Assembly (NCBI GenBank): GCA_017453705.1
Contig: JAFTEK010000369.1
Location: 1 to 6,134, forward strand
DNA: 6,134 nucleotides
Source: Treponema sp.
GTDB taxonomy: Bacteria; Spirochaetota; Spirochaetia; Treponematales; Treponemataceae
Reading direction: 5' to 3'
In this document: one piece after another, positions 1 to 5,365 of the stretch
Layout of the letters: each line of letters begins with the position of its first letter
Position numbering within the stretch: the first letter of the stretch is position 1
The notes under the pieces: model-generated
The model's database searches: none
Told to the model about the DNA's origin: nothing
Seen by the model: only the letters and a program-made list of their open reading frames with translations
Translations under genes and position numbers: made by a program

Positions 1-834
1 AATGGCGAACTTGTGTTTTTGTGCATAGCAGGGGAGGACCAGCTCCGTGAAGCTTCCCAGCTCGTTCTCGTGAAGCTCATGCATGTGGCCGGCGAGGAAG
101 AGCTTGACATTATTGTTTTCAAAGAAAGTTATCAGGCTGTCTGTCTCCTCGGTGTTTTGCAGGGTATAGTAGTCGTAGAAGAACTGCCCTGTGCCGTAAA
201 CCGGATAGTGGGTGCAGATGATTTTGGGATTGTCATCTGATTTTACGGCTTTCTTGAACATATCGTACTGTTTTGAGCCAAGGGAGCCGGAGCCTGTGTC
301 CAGGAAGTAGAAGGAGAAGGAGTTCACGGGGTCTTCAAAGCGGAAAAAACCCGTGCCAGGGTATGTATAGAACTCAAAATGATCCCAGCCTTCGTTGTAA
401 AGGTCATGGTTTCCATCTGTCGTATAGACTTTGTTCCCTGTGATTTCTTCAACCTTCCTGCACCAGTCCCTGTAGTCCTCCCATTCATCAACCCTGTCCC
501 CGTGCTCGACGACATCCCCCAGGCATACGGTAAAGCTTGGGACGGGGTCGAGGCTGCGTTTCAAGTTTCTGATTTCGTCATAGAAGGCTTCGTCATCCCT
601 TTTGTATTCCGCATTCCCAAAATGCACGTCGGATGTCACAATAAAGGCAAAGTCTCCGATGGGAACGCTGGGGGAGCTTACTTTTTCTAGCCTGGTCGCC
701 CTCTCTTCGACATCCGGCCCGTGGTCAAAGAGCTTGTACAAGCCTAGCTCAATGGGCTTGCAGGCTGTGGGGAGAATCATCAGGGCAAGGGCTGTGAACA
801 GAAACGCTGGAATCGCTATGTGTGTCTTTCTCAA
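1..834 (-). CDS. Lipoprotein calcineurin-like metallophosphoesterase (C-terminus beyond window)
   Basis: This is a binuclear-metal phosphoesterase that probably acts in the periplasm or on the cell surface; its substrate is unknown. From a TTG start at 834 the frame is open for 278 codons and runs off the left edge, so the C-terminus is missing. Residues 1-25 form a lipoprotein signal (MRKTH, hydrophobic core, LPTAC with Cys25). The metallophosphatase motifs appear in order: SDVH (Asp69, His71), LGDVVE (Asp107), DGNHD (Asn142, His143), THYP (His209) and AGHMH (His250, His252), so all the usual ligands are present. The start overlaps the TGA of the upstream barrel gene as TTGA, which suggests translational coupling. 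GGGGAG lies about 8 nt upstream of the start. The fold assignment is secure. Protein phosphatase, nucleotidase or phosphodiesterase activity cannot be told apart from sequence alone. Confidence 0.9.
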   Translation of the reverse strand, partial: MRKTHIAIPAFLFTALALMILPTACKPIELGLYKLFDHGPDVEERATRLEKVSSPSVPIGDFAFIVTSDVHFGNAEYKRDDEAFYDEIRNLKRSLDPVPSFTVCLGDVVEHGDRVDEWEDYRDWCRKVEEITGNKVYTTDGNHDLYNEGWDHFEFYTYPGTGFFRFEDPVNSFSFYFLDTGSGSLGSKQYDMFKKAVKSDDNPKIICTHYPVYGTGQFFYDYYTLQNTEETDSLITFFENNNVKLFLAGHMHELHENELGSFTELVLPCYAQKHKFAI

Positions 835-1583
835 AATTTTCTCCCCACGGAAAGACGGATTTCGCATCCGTCATAGAAGGTTGAGGTCGTGAAGAAGTCC
901 GTATAGCGGACTGCGGCTTCAAGACCGGCATGGAAGTTTTTCGCAAATTGCTTTGTAGCCCCTAGCGTGAAAGTCGGTGCAACGGCTGTCATGTAGCGGT
1001 AGCGTTCGTAGGATGCAACGGAGAAGTATGCCATTATCTCATAGGGCAGGTAAAAGTCCGTCTCTATGCTGAATGCCTGGCAGATGCTGTGCAGGTATTT
1101 GTTGGAGCTGTCTATCGCAAAGATAGACCTGCTTTTGAACATGCAGGATACGGAGCCTTTCAGGGCGAACCAGCTGGTTGGACGGACTTCAAGGTTTGCC
1201 CCCGGCAGGAAGTTGTGGGACAGGCTTGTGTCATTGTAGTAATCCAAGTTGTAGCGGGCGGAAAAGCCCACCCTCATTTTGTCCCATACCCAAGGAAAGA
1301 AAGCTGCCCCCAATGTCAGGTCAAAAGTTCCCTTTGTAATCTGCATACCTGTATATGCCGTCACCTTTGTCGTGTCCAGCTGGAAGTAGGGCTGGACTGC
1401 AAAGTAGTATGTCTCCCAGCCCTGGCCTGTGTTGACTACGGCTGTTCCTTCGGCAAACATCTCCATCCCGTCCTTGTAAAAGCATGACTGCTCTATGTCC
1501 TGTAGGTTCTGTGCAAAAAGCCCTGTGAGATAAATCATTGGGAGAAGGATGAGAAGTGTCAGCGTCCTGTATCGTGTTTTCAA
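831..1583 (-). CDS. Probable outer-membrane beta-barrel protein, 250 aa, family not recognised
   Basis: An exported protein of unknown function, inferred to be an outer-membrane beta-barrel. Residues 1-24 are a Sec signal peptide (basic start MKTRYR, core LTLLILLP, cleavage after LFA before Gln25). The mature part is rich in aromatic and alternating polar/hydrophobic segments (for example YYFAVQPYFQL at 59-69 and FALKGSVSCMF at 139-149) and ends in a strand-like EIRLSVGRKF with a terminal Phe, the usual BAM-recognised ending. I chose the TTG at 1583 rather than the ATG at 1670. The TTG sits directly before the signal peptide, has GGAG 9 nt upstream, and a promoter (1607-1636) lies inside the longer reading frame. 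It is the first gene of an operon with the metallophosphoesterase. Barrel topology is inferred from composition. It could also be a periplasmic beta-rich protein. Confidence 0.75.
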   Translation of the reverse strand: MKTRYRTLTLLILLPMIYLTGLFAQNLQDIEQSCFYKDGMEMFAEGTAVVNTGQGWETYYFAVQPYFQLDTTKVTAYTGMQITKGTFDLTLGAAFFPWVWDKMRVGFSARYNLDYYNDTSLSHNFLPGANLEVRPTSWFALKGSVSCMFKSRSIFAIDSSNKYLHSICQAFSIETDFYLPYEIMAYFSVASYERYRYMTAVAPTFTLGATKQFAKNFHAGLEAAVRYTDFFTTSTFYDGCEIRLSVGRKF

Positions 1584-1606
1584 AGGGTAGAACTCCAGTT
1601 GCCGTA

Positions 1607-1636
1607 ATTTTACTATAAAAGCCTTTTGTTTGTAAA
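1607..1636 (-). promoter_or_regulatory. Promoter of the barrel/metallophosphoesterase operon
   Basis: On the minus strand a -35 box TTTACA (1636-1631, 5 of 6 consensus bases) is followed after 18 bp by a -10 box TAAAAT (1612-1607, 5 of 6). The predicted transcription start is near 1600, leaving a short leader with GGAG at 1596-1593 before the TTG start at 1583. Promoter function is inferred from sequence match only. Confidence 0.6.
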
Positions 1637-1641
1637 GGCTT
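1619..1641. repeat. Perfect 8-bp inverted repeat over the operon promoter (possible operator)
   Basis: AAGCCTTT and AAAGGCTT form perfect 8-bp arms separated by 7 bases. The repeat covers the -35 box and much of the spacer of the minus-strand promoter, where a dimeric repressor would block RNA polymerase. On the minus strand it is followed by TTTTAT, so a weak terminator is possible, but no upstream minus-strand gene within the window needs one. The operator role is an inference from position. Confidence 0.5.
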
Positions 1642-1671
1642 GCTGAGACGGTTCCAAAATATCCTGACATC

Positions 1672-1700
1672 TTGTCCTGTTTTTGTAGATGTCCTATAGT
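1672..1700 (+). promoter_or_regulatory. Probable earP promoter
   Basis: TTGTCC (1672-1677), a 17-bp spacer and TATAGT (1695-1700) form a good sigma-70-type promoter. The predicted transcription start, 7 bases after the -10 box, is 1707. That is exactly the first base of an in-frame GTG of earP. It lies downstream of the ATG at 1689, so that ATG would not be in this transcript. Confidence 0.55.
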
Positions 1701-1706
1701 GGCTGT

Positions 1707-2993
1707 GTGGAAATACTGATTCTATGCAAGGTGGTGGACAACTATGGGGACATAGGTTTTGTCTACCGGCTTGCCCGCGCCCTTTCAGATTTGGACGGTT
1801 CCCTTCGCCTTGCGCTGGCTGTCAGCGACTTGTCTTCGTTTGCATATATGGCTCCGGGGCTGGATGCCTCACTTCCTTTGCAGGGCTATTGTGGCTGGGA
1901 AGTCTTGGACTGGAATGATTATGGGCTGTGCTCCCGCTGGTGCAGGAATCATGATGTCAGCATCATTTTGGAGTGCTTTCAGTGCGGTAGGCCGGACTGG
2001 TTGGAGGATTATCTTTTTACCGGTGGCCTGCCGGATGGGAAGACTGCCCGCATAATCAATCTGGAATATCTTACGGCGGAAGACTGGGCTGAGGAATTCC
2101 ACCTTTTAAAAAGCGGGACCCGCTCCGCACAGGTCAAGAAAGTGAACTTTTTGCCCGGTTTTACGCCTGCTACGGGTGGTCTGCTGCTTGAAAAGGGCTT
2201 TATGTCCATGCTTGGCGACAGGGAGGGCGCTGCGTCCTGCGTCCGCAGTTATCTTGTCCCTTATATCGGGAAAGGGGCGGTGCCGGGTCTGCTGTCCCCG
2301 GACTGCTGCAATGTGTTGGTCTTTTCCTATGAGAAGGATTTTTTTGCTGTCGTGAGGGCCTTCCAGAGATACAATAGGGATGGGGGGGCTCTTGCCGTTT
2401 ACCTGGCTCCGGGCCGGGGGGCGGCATCATTCAAGGCCGCATATCATGCATTGTTCGCGGAATTTACCCTTGTGGAGCTGCCGCGGCTGGAGCAGGCCGT
2501 ATGGGATGCCCTTCTTGTCTCCTGTGATGTCCTGTTTGTGCGGGGGGAAGAGTCCTTTGCCCGCGCATGCCTTTCTTCCCGTCCTTTCCTCTGGCATGCT
2601 TACCGCCAGGAAGCTGAATTCCAGCTGGTTAAGGTCTCTGCTTTTGTCAACAGGTTGCGCTCTTTTTTTAATCCCAAAGATTTTTCCATGCTTGCGGAGT
2701 TTTTTCTTCTATATAATATCGATAATACAGACAACAGAATGGGTGGAAGTGGCTTTCCTGGCGGGGAGGCAGTGGAGGCGGTGGAGGGCTTGTTTCCTAA
2801 TCTTGTGCCTTGTCTGGATGATGCGGTTTGGAGGGCAAACCGTATTGAGGAGCTTGCCTATGCCTTCTTGTGCGGGAGGAAGAGGCTGTCAGGAGCGTTT
2901 GCGTCTTTCGCTGGTTCCCTTGTGGCGAACGGGGATCTTGCGGGGCATTTGCTGGAGTATCTTAGGGCTTGCTGTGACGAAATTTCTAGCTGA
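1707..2993 (+). CDS. earP: EF-P arginine-32 rhamnosyltransferase EarP
   Basis: A cytoplasmic inverting glycosyltransferase (GT-B fold, formerly DUF2331) that transfers rhamnose from dTDP-rhamnose to Arg32 of EF-P. From the GTG start the protein has 428 residues. Family hallmarks are visible: CKVVDNYGDIG near the N-terminus, with the aspartate pair four residues apart (11 and 15) that is essential in characterised EarP; INLEYLTAEDWAEEFH at about 116-131; FLPGFTPATGG at about 148-158; and VRGEESFARA with Arg279 and Glu281 in the nucleotide-sugar site, followed by FLWHAY. It is somewhat longer than typical EarP (about 380 residues), including a low-complexity Gly/Glu stretch near 346-360. The start is uncertain: ATG at 1689 is in frame but has no ribosome binding site and follows a stop codon directly, whereas GTG 1707 matches the family N-terminus and the promoter. 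efp follows 40 nt downstream. Confidence 0.94.
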   Translation: MEILILCKVVDNYGDIGFVYRLARALSDLDGSLRLALAVSDLSSFAYMAPGLDASLPLQGYCGWEVLDWNDYGLCSRWCRNHDVSIILECFQCGRPDWLEDYLFTGGLPDGKTARIINLEYLTAEDWAEEFHLLKSGTRSAQVKKVNFLPGFTPATGGLLLEKGFMSMLGDREGAASCVRSYLVPYIGKGAVPGLLSPDCCNVLVFSYEKDFFAVVRAFQRYNRDGGALAVYLAPGRGAASFKAAYHALFAEFTLVELPRLEQAVWDALLVSCDVLFVRGEESFARACLSSRPFLWHAYRQEAEFQLVKVSAFVNRLRSFFNPKDFSMLAEFFLLYNIDNTDNRMGGSGFPGGEAVEAVEGLFPNLVPCLDDAVWRANRIEELAYAFLCGRKRLSGAFASFAGSLVANGDLAGHLLEYLRACCDEISS

Positions 2994-2997
2994 CCAG

Positions 2998-3026
2998 TTG
3001 CAATGAAATGAAAAATGCTATATACT
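2998..3026 (+). promoter_or_regulatory. Probable efp promoter
   Basis: TTGCAA (2998-3003, 4 of 6), a 17-bp spacer and TATACT (3021-3026, 5 of 6) precede efp. The predicted start of transcription is 3033-3034, at the ATG itself. No purine-rich ribosome binding site exists between 3010 and 3033 at a useful distance, so the mRNA from this promoter would be leaderless. efp could also be read from the earP transcript. Confidence 0.55.
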
Positions 3027-3033
3027 CGGTTCT

Positions 3034-3606
3034 ATGTTAACAACGAATGAAATCAGGGTTGGATCAGCCTTCATGTTTGAAGGTTCACCTTTTATCGTGC
3101 AGAAGATGCTTGGTCAGAAGTCTGGCCGCCAGGGGATGACCACAAAGCTTCGTGTCAAGAATATCGTCACTGGTGGAACCCAGGATCTTGGACTGGATGC
3201 CGGTGAGAAGTTTGACGAGGTTGACCTTGAGCTGAAGAATGTGAAGCTTTCTTATATAGATGGAACCACTTTCCACTTTATGGATCAGGAAAGCTATGAC
3301 GATGTGCCGCTGGAGAAGGATGACCTTGGTGACAACTGGGGCTATATTTCTCCCGATGACGAGTACGATATAAGCATCACTTACTACGAGGGCAAGCCTG
3401 TCGGTGTGAGCCTTCCTGTGAATGTCACCAGGACGATTACCTATTGTGAGCCTGGTGTCAAGGGTGATACATCCGGCAAGTCCCTTAAGCCTGCGACGCT
3501 CGATACGGGCCTTGAGGTTAAGGTTCCTTTGTTCTGCAATACCGATGACAAGATTGTTGTTGATACGCGGGACGGCTCTTTTGTTGAGCGTGCAAAGGAC
3601 AAGTAA
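3034..3606 (+). CDS. efp: Translation elongation factor P (Arg32 type)
   Basis: EF-P binds between the ribosomal P and E sites and helps peptide-bond formation at consecutive prolines. At 190 residues it has the normal full length. It has a KOW-like domain I (about 1-65) with the loop LGQKSGRQGMTTK, then the OB-fold domains II and III, ending with the family-typical KGDTSGKSLKPATL and VKVPLF segments. The loop-tip residue is Arg32 in SGRQG, not lysine. This is the residue rhamnosylated by EarP, encoded immediately upstream, so the substrate and its modifying enzyme are paired. ATG 3034 gives the family-typical N-terminus (MLTTNEIRVG). The nearby ATGs at 3003, 3008 and 3015 are out of frame. 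There is no Shine-Dalgarno sequence. tRNA-Arg lies 86 nt downstream with no clear terminator between them. Confidence 0.98.
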   Translation: MLTTNEIRVGSAFMFEGSPFIVQKMLGQKSGRQGMTTKLRVKNIVTGGTQDLGLDAGEKFDEVDLELKNVKLSYIDGTTFHFMDQESYDDVPLEKDDLGDNWGYISPDDEYDISITYYEGKPVGVSLPVNVTRTITYCEPGVKGDTSGKSLKPATLDTGLEVKVPLFCNTDDKIVVDTRDGSFVERAKDK

Positions 3607-3692
3607 CAGTTGAAATTCCGTCTGCTTTGGGCTTTTGCTTAAACTGGACGAGCGCATTCGCGAGCTGCCGGCTGGCATCTCAGGGTGCTACT

Positions 3693-3766
3693 GATCCACT
3701 AGCTCAATTGGATAGAGTGACAGCCTCCTAAGCTGTAGGTTGCGCGTTCGATTCGCGCGTGGGTCA
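3693..3766 (+). tRNA. tRNA-Arg, anticodon CCT
   Basis: A complete 74-nt cloverleaf. The acceptor arms GATCCAC and GTGGGTC pair over 7 bp with one G-T wobble. The D stem is GCTC/GAGT. The anticodon stem ACAGC/GCTGT holds loop CTCCTAA with anticodon CCT at 3727-3729, which reads AGG. The T stem is GCGCG/CGCGC with loop TTCGATT, and the discriminator is A. The 3' CCA is not encoded (TGG follows), so it must be added by the CCA-adding enzyme. It is followed 2 nt later by a strong terminator and may be co-transcribed with efp. Confidence 0.97.
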
Positions 3767-3768
3767 TG

Positions 3769-3808
3769 GCCTTGTATCCTGTGTGATAAGGATGCAAGGC
3801 TTTTTTTT
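3769..3808 (+). terminator. Strong intrinsic terminator after tRNA-Arg
   Basis: An 11-bp stem (3769-3779 with 3790-3800; one G-T wobble, otherwise perfect), a 10-nt loop and eight T residues (3801-3808). It ends the tRNA transcript. The start codon of the superoxide dismutase gene begins only 18 nt after the T-tract, so a promoter between them is unlikely. Confidence 0.9.
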
Positions 3809-3816
3809 ATGGATAT

Positions 3817-3821
3817 GGAGG
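3817..3821 (+). promoter_or_regulatory. Ribosome binding site deciding the sod start
   Basis: GGAGG lies 5 nt before ATG 3827. It fixes this start over any upstream in-frame codon; those lie in the terminator or the tRNA gene. Confidence 0.85.
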
Positions 3822-3826
3822 AAATT

Positions 3827-4450
3827 ATGTTTGAACAGTATCAGCTGCCCTTTGCAAGCGATGCCCTTGAGCCGCACTTTGATAAGCTTACTATGGAGAC
3901 CCACCACGGCAAGCACCATGCGACCTACACCAAGACATTCAACGAGCTTGCCCAGAAAGCAGGTGTCGACGGAATGGATGTGACGGAGCTTCTTGCCTCT
4001 TTGGATAAGGTTTCTGACTCGGCCCTGCGCACCGGGCTTCGTAACAATGGGGGCGGCTACTACAACCACAACCTGTATTTTTCCGTCATGTCTCCTAACG
4101 GCGGCGGCTCTGCGACAGGGGAGCTTGCAAAGAAGATAGACGAGAGCTTTGGCAGCTTTGATGCTTTTAAGGAGAAGATTTCTTCACTTGCCCTGACTCA
4201 GTTCGGCTCCGGCTGGGCATGGCTTTCCGTCGCAAAGGACGGTTCCCTTGTCTTGAGCCAGAGCGCAAACCAGGACAACCCCATCAGCCTGGGGACTGGC
4301 AACAAGCCCATTTTCTGCATAGACGTGTGGGAGCATGCCTACTACCTCAAGTTCAGGAACCTCCGCGCGGACTATATAAAAGAATTCTTCACGGTCGTCA
4401 ACTGGGGCAAGGTGAACGAGCTGTATCTGGCGGCTATTGGCAAGAACTGA
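3827..4450 (+). CDS. sodA: Superoxide dismutase, Mn/Fe family (Mn-type residues)
   Basis: Converts superoxide to hydrogen peroxide and oxygen. It has no signal peptide, so it is cytoplasmic. The 207-residue length is typical. The four metal ligands are His26 (in TMETHHGKHH), His81 (in YYNHNLYF), Asp166 and His170 (in DVWEHAYYLKFRNLR). Tyr34 and Trp130 of the active site are also present. The second-sphere glutamine is Gln149 in SANQDNP, in the C-terminal domain, and the N-terminal equivalent is glycine (NNGGGYYNH). This is the manganese-type arrangement, although cambialistic use of iron cannot be excluded. The start is set by GGAGG at 3817-3821. ybaK follows after 32 nt on the same strand, probably in one transcript. 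Pathogenic treponemes such as T. pallidum are known to use a superoxide reductase instead, so this gene may be a lineage-specific gain. Confidence 0.97.
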   Translation: MFEQYQLPFASDALEPHFDKLTMETHHGKHHATYTKTFNELAQKAGVDGMDVTELLASLDKVSDSALRTGLRNNGGGYYNHNLYFSVMSPNGGGSATGELAKKIDESFGSFDAFKEKISSLALTQFGSGWAWLSVAKDGSLVLSQSANQDNPISLGTGNKPIFCIDVWEHAYYLKFRNLRADYIKEFFTVVNWGKVNELYLAAIGKN

Positions 4451-4482
4451 GCCGGTGCGCGGCGGAGGAGCGGTGCAGAGCG

Positions 4483-4956
4483 ATGAGTAAGGAAGAAAAA
4501 ACCAACGTGATGCGCGTTCTGGATCAAAAGAAAGTGCATTACGAGTTTCATAGCTATGAGCCTGATGCCACGATGACAGGCGTGCAGATAGCCTCACTGC
4601 TCGGCGAGGAGCAGGAACGTGTGTTCAAGACCCTTGTTACCAAGGGCAAGAGCGGGCAGCATTATGTATTTGTCGTTCCTGTGGGGGGCGAGCTGGAGCT
4701 AAAAAAGGCGGCTCAGGCCGCCGGCGAGAAGTCCGTCGCGATGATTCCCCAGAAGGAGCTGCTGCCGCTCACAGGCTACGTGCATGGGGGCTGCTCCCCC
4801 ATAGGGATGAAAAAGAGCTTTCCTACCTTTATACACGAGTCAGCGCGAAGTTTTGACAGGGTGTTTGTCAGCGCGGGCAAGGTCGGTTTTCAGGTGGAGC
4901 TGTCCCCGCAGGATCTTGCCGCCGTTTCCGCCGCCACTTTCGCCGACATCGTGTGA
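4483..4956 (+). CDS. ybaK: YbaK-type aminoacyl-tRNA deacylase (Cys-tRNA(Pro))
   Basis: A 157-residue cytoplasmic editing protein. YbaK proteins hydrolyse Cys-tRNA(Pro) made in error by prolyl-tRNA synthetase. The single editing domain is complete. ERVFKTLVTKG carries Lys49, the counterpart of the catalytic-site Lys46 of the H. influenzae and E. coli proteins. GYVHGGCSPIGMKK (98-111) is the characteristic glycine-rich substrate-pocket motif. DATMTGVQIASLLG near residue 28 is also family-typical. ATG 4483 is the only sensible start; an in-frame extension upstream would lie inside sodA. GGAGGAG at 4464-4470 is 12 nt from the ATG, slightly far. The gene follows sodA by 32 nt and ends 21 nt before the stop of a convergent gene. 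Related families (ProX, the EbsC branch) share the fold, but the lysine and the GGCSP motif favour YbaK. Confidence 0.94.
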   Translation: MSKEEKTNVMRVLDQKKVHYEFHSYEPDATMTGVQIASLLGEEQERVFKTLVTKGKSGQHYVFVVPVGGELELKKAAQAAGEKSVAMIPQKELLPLTGYVHGGCSPIGMKKSFPTFIHESARSFDRVFVSAGKVGFQVELSPQDLAAVSAATFADIV

Positions 4957-4962
4957 GGCGGG

Positions 4963-4979
4963 GCAGGCTGTCTGCTTTT
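4963..4979 (+). terminator. Weak candidate terminator between convergent genes
   Basis: GCAG/CTGC arms (4963-4966 and 4972-4975) with a 5-nt loop and four T residues lie between ybaK and the convergent lipoprotein gene. The stem is only 4 bp. It is the only such structure in the 21-nt gap. Confidence 0.25.
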
Positions 4980-5349
4980 AGGAGCTGGGGTAGACGTGGA
5001 AATCCCCATAGCCCACTGTGCTTTCGCTGTAGTCCGGGGCATCGCCCATTATAGTCAGTATCGCCATGCCGCCGGCCGGCAGCCCTATGTCGCTGGCTTT
5101 CATGGTGGAAACCTCTGTTTGCGAGCTGTTTTCGCCAGCAACAAGGCTTATCATCCCTTCCAGATTGCCGGAGTTAAACATTGCCAGCATATTCTCTACT
5201 CTGCTTGTAGATGGGGTGGTGCTAGTCCCCCCCCCCTGTATATATGTGCTTCCAGCGGAGTCAGCTGAGCCGCCATTTCCGGTGCATGATGTCATGGTTA
5301 ACGCGAGTGCCGCCGCCGCACAGCTTGAAATTATGTTTTTTAGTGTCAT
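4978..5349 (-). CDS. Small lipoprotein of unknown function with in-frame G10 tract
   Basis: A 123-residue putative lipoprotein that I do not recognise. Residues 1-22 are a lipoprotein signal: MTLKN, an Ala/Leu-rich core and LTMTSC with Cys22 as the lipidation site, a relaxed spirochaete-type lipobox. A Gly/Ser/Thr-rich linker (about 23-50) follows, then a short domain (51-123) with MLAMFNSGNLEGMISLV and GLPAGGMAILTIMGDAPDYSES and no recognised motif. I chose ATG 5349 because GGAGA lies 6 nt upstream; an ATG at 5373 would add eight residues but has no such site and falls in tandem repeats. Codons for Gln38-Gly41 contain ten consecutive G (5227-5236). One extra G puts TAG two codons on; one fewer gives TAG within about a dozen codons. 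Expression may therefore be phase variable. The gene is convergent with ybaK. Confidence 0.75.
   Translation of the reverse strand: MTLKNIISSCAAAALALTMTSCTGNGGSADSAGSTYIQGGGTSTTPSTSRVENMLAMFNSGNLEGMISLVAGENSSQTEVSTMKASDIGLPAGGMAILTIMGDAPDYSESTVGYGDFHVYPSS
5227..5236 (-). repeat. Homopolymeric G10 tract inside the lipoprotein gene
   Basis: Ten C on the plus strand, read as ten G in the lipoprotein coding strand (Gln codon CAG plus three GGG codons). Tracts of this length are prone to slipped-strand mispairing. It lies just after the signal peptide and linker start, where a shift would remove nearly the whole mature domain. Confidence 0.9.
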
Positions 5350-5355
5350 CGTCTG

Positions 5356-5360
5356 TCTCC
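5356..5360 (-). promoter_or_regulatory. Ribosome binding site deciding the lipoprotein start
   Basis: GGAGA (5360-5356 on the minus strand) is 6 nt from ATG 5349. It favours that start over the ATG at 5373. Confidence 0.7.
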
Positions 5361-5365
5361 GTTCC

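Noticed and set aside
13..892. Several plus-strand open frames opposite the metallophosphoesterase
   Set aside because: The minus strand is open throughout with all phosphoesterase motifs. The plus-strand frames are shadows without ribosome sites.
1584..1670. Longer N-terminus of the barrel protein from ATG 1670
   Set aside because: The promoter and inverted repeat lie inside it, and it would bury the signal peptide 29 residues in. TTG 1583 has a ribosome site.
2382..2388. G7 run in earP as a phase-variation tract
   Set aside because: Seven G is below the length usually linked to frequent slippage, and earP is a housekeeping modifier. Other G6 runs occur nearby in this G-rich gene.
3085..3678. 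197-codon minus-strand open frame opposite efp
   Set aside because: It is antisense to a certain gene, has no recognisable domain, and is best explained as a shadow of efp codon usage.
3607..3692. Terminator between efp and tRNA-Arg
   Set aside because: I found only short, imperfect GC pairings and no T-tract. Co-transcription up to the terminator at 3769 is more likely.
3740..3826. In-frame extension of the superoxide dismutase upstream into the tRNA gene
   Set aside because: It would be translated from tRNA and terminator sequence. GGAGG plus ATG 3827 and the family N-terminus set the start.
4219..4482. N-terminal extension of ybaK from a start inside sodA
   Set aside because: The added residues come from sodA sequence in another frame and do not resemble the family. 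ATG 4483 matches YbaK length.
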